Source: Lineus longissimus
Lineage: Eukaryota > Nemertea > Pilidiophora > Heteronemertea > Lineidae
Assembly: GCF_910592395.1 (NCBI RefSeq)
Contig: NC_088325.1
Span: 62,001 to 126,000 of the forward strand
Reading direction: 5' to 3'
Length of the DNA stretch: 64,000 nt
In this document: positions 56,090-64,000 of the stretch, in pieces
Layout of the letters: each line of letters begins with the position of its first letter
How positions within the stretch are numbered: position 1 is the first letter of the stretch
Translations under genes and position numbers: made by a program
Notes under the pieces: generated by a model
What the model was told of the DNA's origin: nothing
Database searches by the model: none
Seen by the model: only the letters and a program-made list of their open reading frames with translations

Positions 56090-58584
56090 AGTGTAAAAAT
56101 CTGTGGTTCCATGTAAATGTAATTTGATTTGGTTTGTAACTGCGACAGCTGGTCTATTGTGCCCCTGAACAAGAGTCGGGCCTACTGCAGGGGGGGGGGG
56201 TTAGTGCCATTCTAATCTACTAAATACATGTCAAGATGTTATATGGTCAATAGAGAGATCGAGTTGTTGCTTGTCACCCCTACTATTGGTGGTAAAGATG
56301 GCGCTACTGGTCCATTCAACCAGCGATCCCCACAGCGTGATGTTGAGTTCTCCTCTCTCTGGAAACGTGGGGGGGGGGGGGTTGAATGGAAGAAATAGTT
56401 ATTTCACAAATGTTATAATTGACAGTTCACCTTCCTTGATTGGACAAGATGGTGTTAAAGTGGTCTGAATGTACATCAGAGTGTAGCACAGCTCTCTCAG
56501 GCCAGGATAAACTGTTATAATCAACTGTTAATTGAGGAGCACACTTGAGGATCAAATATATGATATATTTTGATAGGTTGTTGATTGATGTTCATAGTTT
56601 AGATGATGTCATTTTTATAGACAGTTGTTGATATGTGCACTATGTATATTTTTGTGAGTTTTTTGTTTGATTTGTGTCTTACTACATTAAATTGCTTTAG
56701 GCTGGGGAGAGAACACTAGAACTTCACTGAACTGCTTCTCTTGGTGTTCCTTGAGGTTGTCAGGGATCCTCCTCAGGTTATCCACAGGAGGCACATCATT
56801 TTGCCATCACTTCAGACATCCAGCCTGGTGGTAATAACCATGTGGTGAATTGTAAAACGTGAGGTGGTTAGTTGTGTCGAGCACACTGCTGCATTGAAGA
56901 CATCTTTTAAAAGGTTGAATATGAATTCTTTTCGAGCCTGAACCAATTTGATGCGGACAGATCCAGGAAACATAGGTATTTCTATCAATAATGTATAATC
57001 GTGATATTCGTTGCCAAAAATAGTGAATGTATCCTAGTCTTTTTACACCTCTCTGTAAATAAGATGTGTACAAGTATAGATGTAGAATTCTAGAACAATG
57101 TTTCCAAGTTAAAGCCATGAATAGATTGGACAATGTGTGCTAATTAACCTGCAGTTGACAATAATGTACAAATATATCTAGTTTTACTATCTTAGGACCA
57201 AACTCTTGTCTACACCTCCTATGAAATATAAATTTATTTGTCTAAATTATCTGCATATCCTGTGTACACCCTAACACACAGATCTATCTGATGGTGGGAA
57301 TGCCTTTCAGTTAAGTCAATCGTGCTTCATCACGAGCTCCTACCTACACCCCAATCAAGTCTGAGCTGGTCACAATGATTCACAGAATATCGCTTGACCT
57401 GTTGTCAATTATTAAACTTACATGTAAAGAAGTTGAGCGATTCCTCTCGGTTGTATTGGAATCAACGTTTGGTCTTTTTTCATCAACGAGGCTTGTTTAA
57501 GTATCTGGTTGGTTATACTAATGAAGCCTCTAATGTGATGTAACACTCGTCAAGGTGACATCCTTCAATGGGTGTTGCACAGGTCATGAACTTCAAGGTA
57601 CATGTACAGTATATTGCTACATGTGCACATGGTATATGTACATGTAATTGAAGACTCAGTCATCAGTAACTCTAGATTACCACACTTCCAGCTAGGCCTT
57701 GTCTATTTTTGTGGCTAACAGACTGTGAATGGAGTTGATGGATGTGGAGCTGGTATGGTTTTATTTTACAAGAGAGGGTGGCCAACGGAAATCCAACCAA
57801 CATGGTACAGTTTATGTGGGTAGAAAGTTAAAGAAACAGCCAATGAAACAGCCCAGTGGACACAGAAAACCATAAAGTGTTACATATCATACAACACGTA
57901 GAAGTGGTGAAAGAGCGGATGATCTTAGTTGGGGAAGGAATTGGCTGAGGCATTGTCTTCCTGGAGCAACCCAGTTTACAGTTCATTTCCTGGACATCAT
58001 TTCTAGGAATCAACATATTCAGATGTTCGATACGTGAGATCTCTGAGCAAACAACTGGAGATGACACACCTTGACAAATCATGTATATTATGTACACAAT
58101 GTAAAAATAAAGTGTCTTTAGAATGTTGGTGTTCTTCTTAAATTGAACAGATCCCTGCATGGTTGTGACTTTGTCATCGTGAGAGCAATTGGACGTTATA
58201 CACGATGGTGGTGGCAGAAGAGGCACTCACAACCAGACCAACTGGGAGTTGACAGCTCTGCGCATCACACGATAAGGGACTTTAGAAGGGCTGCAGAATA
58301 TGGGTGTAACTGCCTGAATCTGATGTAGGAGCTCATCAAACTAAGACAGAAGTGTCCTGATGTGCATGTGCTACTCCATTACTTCCTTGGGTAGAGATCT
58401 AGGGTTCTATAGGGTCGGTCTTCAAGAGCACAGTGATATAGGAGCTCTATGAGTGGGATCTGTCCCTATGGATGAGATCCCATCCCTACCCAACCTTGGG
58501 TAGGGATGGTCTGTCTTCAAGAGCACATGCAGTATTATGGAAGTTCTGCAAAAGGCAGAAGGGTCCTGATGATTGCTGTCCCCG
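56090..58584. other. Intergenic between convergent genes, no gene seen
   Basis: Contains G runs of 10 and 12 near 56191 and 56371. Short open frames carry no motif. Alternative ATPase 3' ends may lie here. Confidence 0.5.
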
Positions 58585-58776
58585 GTACCTGAGCCACTTC
58601 AAGTATTCTATCCGGGGCGATTAGGGAAGGTCAGGGGTAGGGTGACCAGTACCTGAGCCACTTCAAGTATTCTATCCGGGGTGAGTAGGGAAGGTCAGGG
58701 GTAGGGTGACCGGTACCTGAGCCACTTCAAGTATTCTATCTGGGGCGATTAGGGAAGGTCAGGGGTAGGGTGACCG
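58585..58776. repeat. 64-bp tandem repeat, 3 copies
   Basis: GTACCTGAGCCACTTCAAGT recurs at 58585, 58649 and 58713; units end GGGGTAGGGTGACC. Confidence 0.93.
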
Positions 58777-58990
58777 GGGGTTGTGAATGCATCATCTATC
58801 TCACTTCGTTGACGCTGCCAGGTCCCATTTGGTCGAGATGCGACTGTCTCATCTCTCTCACCGCGATGGCAAAACTTTATGACAAGCAAGACAGTCACAA
58901 CTACACTGAATGGGACCCGTTTTCTTCACACTCTTCCCGTCACAATGATCGACCGATTTGGGCCGGTCTCTACTCGCAAGTGCATGTTTA

Positions 58991-59398
58991 GAGGAGACAG
59001 TGAAAACCAGACGACATGGGACCTATGTAAAGTCCTTCACCGTGTCAGTAATACCATGGAGGAGACAGTGAATCCCAGACGACATGGGACTTATGTAAAG
59101 TCCTTCACCGTGTCAGCAATACCATAGAGGAGACAGTGAAAACCAGACGACATGGGACCTATGTAAAGTCCTTCACCGTGTCAGCAATACCATGGAGGAG
59201 ACAGTGAAAACCAGACGACATGGGACCTATGTAAAGTCCTTGACCGTGTCAGCAATACCATGGAGGAGACAGTGAAAACCAGACGACATGGGACCTATGT
59301 AAAGTCCTTCACCGTGTCAGCAATACCATGGAGGAGACAGTGAAAACCAGACGACATGGGACCTATGTAAAGTCCTTGACCGTGTCAGCAATACCATG
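58991..59398. repeat. 68-bp tandem repeat, 6 copies
   Basis: GAGGAGACAGTGAAAACCAG recurs every 68 bp from 58991; each unit contains GACATGGGACCTATGTAAAG. CTTCACC and CTTGACC variants alternate. Confidence 0.95.
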
Positions 59399-60143
59399 GA
59401 GCTGACAAGTCTCATTCAATGTGGTTGTGAGCATTTCTCTCATCAAACAGGCAGTATGGTCGAGCTCTGATTCAGTCTGGTTTTGACTGTCTCAACTCTC
59501 TCAAATCACAGAAAAGCTGCTCTTGTACTAATATCTTTTTATTTCTACAGAATATTACTTTAGTTAAAAATAATATAAAATAATAAAATACAAAGCATTC
59601 ACCAACTTGGAAGACTTTGAATATCTCGTGACCAACAGAATAATAAGACAGTTAACCAACAGTTACACTTCACTTTTATTGATGTGTCTTGCATTCTATC
59701 CCAAACGTCACAACCAAATACAAGGTTTAAGATATACAGAGCAAAACAAAACTGTGGACAACCATAAGTACATTACCACTTCTGGAAGAAAATGAGACAA
59801 GACATGCAAGTCAATTTGGCGAAGCGAAGTTTAGAGTCTGCTCAAATCACCGTCAACTTTCTTAACTTAATCAAATCATGTCTCGATACATTCTCCATAC
59901 AATGACACTGGTGCTTTGTGTCCGCGAGCACAGCAGAGATATGCTTTTGGATCACCCTGTAATCCCAACACATGAGGCCAACCTATACTATATACTACTA
60001 TTCCATGCCACATTCATTATGACCAGCATAAATGATGGCAAATTGAAGTCAAAATATCTGTAGGCAAATGCAAAGTTGATTCATCACCATTGTGGAGCTC
60101 ACCAGCGAGCACAGGGAGATCGTCTCGGATGAGAGACGACCCG
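59399..60143. other. Probable 3' UTR region of the minus-strand gene
   Basis: No gene is seen on either strand. It contains the minus-strand polyadenylation signal candidate at 59538 and AT-rich sequence. Confidence 0.4.
59538..59543 (-). terminator. Candidate polyadenylation signal, coiled-coil gene
   Basis: TTTATT on the plus strand is AATAAA on the minus strand, about 1.08 kb past the stop at 60622. Closer signals were not obvious; the assignment is tentative. Confidence 0.3.
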
Positions 60144-60317
60144 GAGGGATTGTCACGGAACAGGGCTAAGGGTAATCATCCAAGGACAGGGTCCCTCGTC
60201 CCGAGGGATTGTCACGGAGCAGGGCTAAGGGTAATCATCCAAGGACAGGGTCCCTCGACCCTGAGGGATTGTCACGGAGCAGGGCTAAGGGTAATCATCC
60301 AAGGACAGGGTCCCTCT
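60144..60317. repeat. 60-bp tandem repeat, 3 copies
   Basis: GAGGGATTGTCACGGAGCAG recurs at 60144, 60203 and 60263; units end CCAAGGACAGGGTCCCTC. It probably lies in the 3' UTR of the minus-strand gene. Confidence 0.93.
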
Positions 60318-60621
60318 CAGGAATATTAAGACTAATTTGTTTCACATGACCATGCATACTTATAAGTACCAGAAAAATACCACTCTTTTCGTTTCACAGA
60401 TCTACCAAGATGAACATCAGGCAGACAGGCAGGCAGGCAGGCAGTTGAGAATATCTGCAATGAACCACTAACTACACATTCAGAATACATTTCAGGATAT
60501 GCAGTGTTTACTCCGCCAGTTCCTCTGTCGTGGCTGTGCACATCCTGAAGACCTTGGTCGTTTGGTGTTGTCACCTTCCATCCTGTTAATGCAGCAGGTG
60601 ATTTCCCACCGTTAACCTTCT

Positions 60622-60668
60622 TCAGAGGTCGAATGATGACAGGAGAGACTGGAGGGCTTTAGCATACA
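60622..60668 (-). CDS. CCDC15-like protein, last exon
   Basis: The minus-strand acceptor CTGTTACAG opens TG TAT GCT AAA ..., reading VYAKALQSLLSSFDL and stop (60622-60624). The phase matches the preceding exon (AAAG|GTACAT). The exon is too short to be noticed by length. Confidence 0.7.
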
Positions 60669-63600
60669 CTGTAACAGAATGAAGGGAAAGTCAGACAGGT
60701 AATTGGAATGCTGTGGAATACATCATGCACATACTGATACATGCATCTTTAAGAGGAAAATGACTTCGCAATGCTGCTCTCGATTGAACACAGCCAGAAA
60801 CATGGGAAAAGCAACGTCTAAGCCACCAATACAGGAACGACATATCATGTACAGTGTACAATGTACATATTGTACATGTTCAGTGTACAATGTACATATT
60901 GTACATGTTCAGTGTACAATGTACGTATTGTACATGTTCAGTGTACAATGTACATATTCATGTTTAACATACTCTACATGTGTAATATACATGTTCATGC
61001 ACTACTGCACACACCATAGGCACAATATTCATTCACTTTGCACACATGGCATCAGCCAGACACGTGGCACCTCTTGGATCACAATGTACCTTTGGGGTTT
61101 TTGTAGAAGACACAGTTGTTAGCACAGGTGTCAGGATTGGTGTCCCACACGGTCTCTCCACAGCTGCACATGGGAGGAACCTGCAGGTTACGTTTCTTGA
61201 TTCTCTCACGCAGATTGTGGCGCAGCGCATCGACAAACCTGACAAATATTAGAAATATCAAGTTAGAAACAGGTAAACATGCACTGGTGCTTGATATTCC
61301 TCAAGAGACTCGGGGTGGAGAAGCACTTCTGACTAGGATTCCTTGTTGTTAACACGAGACACAAAGTTCAGTTGCATACCAGGCAGTTTAGTTAACCGGC
61401 CTTTAATCCAAACGACAGGCGAGGTTGAGCTTAAGTGAGTGATGGAACTATGATAGCATCAGTTGTTGTGAAGTGTTTAGGGGCCCACCCAGGTCACATT
61501 CCAAGCAGAAACACTGAAGTTTCCCTGAGCCGTACCTCTCGGTCTCCTTGGTCTTCCTCGCCCGGTCACTGCTCCTCTTCCTCTGCTCATCAACCGTCGA
61601 CTCCTCCTGTCGCTCCCTCTTCACCATTTCGTACTGCGTCTCTCCCGTGGCGACATCACGTGGCTCAATCATGTACTTGGCTCTCGCCTCTTCTCGCTCG
61701 CGGTTATCTTCCTTCTCTTTCTTCAATCTAATGAGCAGGAAACCAGCCAATTAACTCAATCAGTAAAAACAACAACATAAGATCCTAAAAGATGACGATA
61801 GCTAGAAGTACAAGAGATGACAGGTTTATTAGAGACATAGGCCTGGTTCTTACAGTGCGATCCTCTTGCGATGCTCCAGAACTGCCCACTCACTCTGGGA
61901 CACTGAGAGACTGGCCACATGGCCATGCGGTGCATCAGTGGAGACAAAGCTCTGGGGATCAGGGGAGGAACAAGAGATGACAGGTTTATTAGAGACATGG
62001 GCCTGGTTCTTACAGTGCGATCCTCTTGCGATGCTCCAGAACTGCCCACTCACTCTGGGACACTGAGAGACTGGCCACATGGCCATGCGGTGCATCAGTG
62101 GAGACAAAGCTCTGGGGATCAGGGAAGGAAGAAGAGATGACAGGTTGACTGGAGACATAGGCCTGGTTCTTACAGTGCGATCCTCTTGCGATGCTCCAGA
62201 ACTGCTCACTCTGGGACACTGAGAGACTGGCCACATGGCCATATGGTGCATCAGTGGAGACAAAGCTCTGGGGATCAGGGAAGGAACAAGAGATGACAGG
62301 TTTATTAGAGACATGGGCCTGGTTCTTACAGTGCGATCCTCTTGCGATGCTCCAGAACTGCTCACTCTGGGACACTGAGAGACTGGCCACATGGCCATAT
62401 GGTGCATCAGTGGAGACTAAGCTCTGGGGATCAGGGGAGGAACAAGAGATGACAGATTTATTAGAGACATAGGCCTGGTTCTTACAGTGCGATCCTCTTG
62501 CGATGCTCCAGAACTGCCCACTCTGGGACACTGAGAGACTGGCCACATGGCCATACGGTGCATCAGTGGAGACAAAGCTCTGGGGATCAGGGAAGGAACA
62601 AGAGATGACAGGTTGACTAGAGACATAGGCCAGGTTCTTACAGTGCGATCCTCTTGCGATGCTCCTTCTTCCTCGTCACTTCCTTCACCTGTTCACGCTC
62701 AATGTCCATAAAAAGACGACGGAACATGGCACGCTGCGTCACTGTTTGTTTTTTCATCTCCTCCCCGACTACTCCAGGGTAGATGTCTGGCACGTTGACT
62801 TGAATGTCTCCTAGGACACCACCTAGGGGAGAAGGGAAAGTTAAAGGGTTTATTCACATTCGATTGATGGTGTTTGCTGTATTACTGATCTCAACCTCAC
62901 TTCCCACAACTTGCGGGTAGACCTGGATGTCAGCCTCCTGGCCGGGGGGAGGTTAAGGGGAAAGGTCACTAGTAATACAGGGAGTTCATTGCTCAAACAA
63001 CCCTTCTCATAACTTGAACTGCAGAGGGCCTTTCCAGGCAAAACCTCAGGTGAGAGACAATCATGCAGTTCTCAAGTCTGACCAAAACATTGACATGGAC
63101 AAGCTTGCTTCATACTGATTCTATACTGCCTCAGTTTTGGTGGTCTTTAAGAGAGTCAAGCTCGCTCAGATATCTTCGCTCTAGAATCAAATCAGCTCTG
63201 TCTCACCATGAAACTGGCGAGCCCCATGTGAGCTTACCTTTCCTTCGTTTAGATGAGTGATCCTGGTCTTTGAAGGCGGCGTGTTTACTGGCCTGCTCTG
63301 CATCAGCACCGTCTGTGGTGATAAGTTCTGGTGCTGGGTCCTGGTCATCCAACTCAACCCCATTCCTCTCTGTTGTGTTTCTCTGCACAGAACGCTACAA
63401 AGAGATTGAAAAGTTTTTTTTTAAAGCAAGGTGTCCTGCTATCAGTCACAGGTGTCCGCTAAGAGAGGAATCAACTGTTCTTACCTCTCTCGTTGAAGAC
63501 TCTTTCCATCGTCCACCTGGCAATACATCTGCTTGATAGTTCTCACCAATAACCTTTTTCGACATGAGGTTTTTACGAGCCTCGTTCATAAACTTATGAA

Positions 63601-64000
63601 CCTGTGGAAAGAAGCAAAGCATATCAGTAAAGATCAATTTGAGGTAACAATAACATACAAGCCAAAATTCAGTGTTCTTGTAACTGAAAGGTTGTCCTCG
63701 ATACCTGCTAGCATAGGCATCCATGACTGTAACTGAAAGGTTGTCCTCGATACCTGCTAGCATAGGCATCCATGACTGTAACTGAAAGGTTGTCCTCGAT
63801 ACCTGCTAGCATAGGCATCCATGACTGTAACTGAAAGGTTGTCCTCGATACCTGCTAGCATAGGCATCCATGACTGGATATTCAACTGTATAACGAACGA
63901 TCGTAGCAGCAGATGGGAACCAAATTCAGAAAACAGACAAATGGAAATAATACCTGATTGGTGTGTTGCTCCAAACCTACAATGCGCCTAGCTGGTGTGT
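60622..64000 (-). CDS. Coiled-coil protein with C-terminal Cys motif, CCDC15-like (3' part of gene)
   Basis: Seven exons on the minus strand join with matching phases; the 5' end lies outside the window. From N to C the visible protein has a basic-helical part (VHKFMNEARKNLMSKKVIGE), an acidic linker (VELDDQDPAPELITTDGADA), a conserved-looking block (DIQVNVPDIYPGVVGEEMKK, FRRLFMDIEREQVKE), a long charged coiled coil (KKEKEDNREREEARAKYMIE and onward), and a Cys-rich end (PPMCSCGETVWDTNPDTCAN, NCVFYKNPKVYAKALQSLL). The C-terminal CxCG...W-x5-DTCANNC-FYKN signature recalls CCDC15, a centriole/centrosome coiled-coil protein in vertebrates. That name comes from memory of the family rather than a search, so I leave the symbol blank. 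The gene is convergent with the Na+/K+-ATPase. Its fourth visible exon has a splice donor copied in a downstream minisatellite. Confidence 0.7.
60852..60960. repeat. 29-bp TGTACA-rich repeat, about 4 copies
   Basis: CAGTGTACAATGTACATATT plus GTACATGTT recurs every 29 bp from 60852. Each unit holds several TGTACA and TACATGTA palindromes. It lies in the last intron of the minus-strand gene. Confidence 0.9.
61090..61238 (-). CDS. CCDC15-like protein, Cys-motif exon
   Basis: RFVDALRHNLRERIKKRNLQ, then VPPMCSCGETVWDTNPDTCA and NNCVFYKNPK. The acceptor is ATTTGTCAG and the donor AAAG|GTACAT. The five Cys residues and CANNC-FYKN are the most diagnostic part of the protein. Confidence 0.8.
61536..61727 (-). 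CDS. CCDC15-like protein, coiled-coil exon
   Basis: LKKEKEDNREREEARAKYMI, then EPRDVATGETQYEMVKRERQ, EESTVDEQRKRSSDRARKTK and ETER. Highly charged heptad-like helix. The acceptor is CTCATTAG and the donor GAGAG|GTACGG. It joins the exon at 62642 in frame (CT|A). Confidence 0.8.
61807..62665 (-). repeat. 156/160-bp minisatellite copying an exon end and its splice donor
   Basis: Six copies of the segment GAGCATCGCAAGAGGATCGC plus ACT|GTAAGA (minus strand) occur, with plus-strand TACAGTGCGA landmarks at 61851, 62011, 62171, 62327, 62483 and 62639. The periods are 160, 160, 156, 156 and 156. The 62639 copy is the true end of the exon at 62642-62822; the other five lie in the intron. The 4-bp difference is CACTCACT versus CACT. 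Since 156 is divisible by three and the unit lacks stops in two frames, long minus-strand open frames run through the array without being a gene. Confidence 0.96.
62642..62822 (-). CDS. CCDC15-like protein, exon with repeated donor
   Basis: Joined in phase to the previous exon (G|GT), it reads GGVLGDIQVNVPDIYPGVVG, then EEMKKQTVTQRAMFRRLFMD and IEREQVKEVTRKKEHRKRIA. The acceptor is TCTCCCCTAG and the donor GCACT|GTAAGA. The coding frame meets TAA at once if the intron is retained (CTG TAA). Its last bases seeded the minisatellite in the next intron. Confidence 0.8.
63238..63394 (-). CDS. CCDC15-like protein, acidic linker exon
   Basis: RSVQRNTTERNGVELDDQDP, then APELITTDGADAEQASKHAA and FKDQDHSSKRRK. 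The acceptor is CTCTTTGTAG and the donor AAAG|GTAAGC. Phase 0 in, phase 1 out. Confidence 0.72.
63485..63601 (-). CDS. CCDC15-like protein, basic helix exon
   Basis: VHKFMNEARKNLMSKKVIGE, then NYQADVLPGGRWKESSTRE. Exactly 39 codons, phase 0 at both ends (TTTCCACAG acceptor, GAG|GTAAGA donor). Confidence 0.78.
63678..63873. repeat. 49-bp tandem repeat, 4 copies
   Basis: GAAAGGTTGTCCTCGATACC recurs at 63686, 63735, 63784 and 63833; units end GGCATCCATGACTGTAACT. It lies in an intron of the minus-strand gene and does not copy exon sequence. Confidence 0.95.
63954..64000 (-). CDS. CCDC15-like protein, 5'-most visible exon (partial)
   Basis: The minus-strand frame TPARRIVGLEQHTNQ ends at CAG|GTATTA in phase 0, matching the next exon. 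Its upstream part lies beyond the window edge. Confidence 0.62.

Noticed and set aside
61850-62546. Minus-strand open frames of 178-185 codons across the 156-bp array
   Set aside because: They run in frames other than that of the adjacent real exon, cross five splice-donor copies and exist only because 156 is divisible by three.

Overview
This window looks like nuclear DNA of an invertebrate animal, most likely a marine lophotrochozoan (brachiopod, mollusc or similar). Protein genes are split by GT-AG introns, tRNA-derived SINEs and small inverted-repeat elements are scattered through it, and tandem repeats are very dense (about 20 minisatellite arrays, units from 22 to 160 bp). The taxonomic guess rests on gene types and repeat style only; no species marker is visible.

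Layout. 1-9.1 kb is repeat-rich intergenic DNA without a recognisable gene. 9,160-10,161 (+) is an intact rhodopsin-class GPCR of the peptide-receptor type, possibly with a spliced C-terminal tail. 13.6-15.1 kb is a 57-bp minisatellite. 15.4-15.8 kb (-) is an annexin-like fragment with an in-frame stop. 17,539-21,499 (+) holds a three-exon gene assembled here by hand: a signal peptide exon, a Cys-rich/Ser-Tyr-rich ectodomain exon and a transmembrane exon. 25.5-25.95 kb (+) is a possible small secreted protein, or the cytoplasmic tail of the preceding gene.

26,529-55,521 (+) is the Na+/K+-ATPase alpha subunit. Seventeen coding exons from 45,448 to the stop join with matching phases. A likely first exon lies at 26,529 behind an intron of about 18.9 kb, with a CRE-like TGACGTCA just upstream. 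The predicted protein is about 1,032 residues with all P-type ATPase hallmarks. Convergent to it, 60,622-64,000 (-) is the 3' part of a coiled-coil/Cys-motif protein resembling CCDC15; seven exons are resolved and the gene runs out of the window.

The most striking observation is shared by these last two genes. In each, a minisatellite has grown out of an exon-intron boundary, so the exon end and its 5' splice site are copied many times: 19 donors at 86-bp spacing in the ATPase gene, and 6 donors at 156-160-bp spacing in the coiled-coil gene. In both, the donor next to the real exon is the one that gives a continuous protein, so the copies are decoy or alternative splice sites. Other items include a 500-bp element with 48-bp terminal inverted repeats, two shorter hairpin/MITE-like elements, an array of perfect TCACGTGA E-boxes and a telomere-like minisatellite inside the membrane-protein gene.
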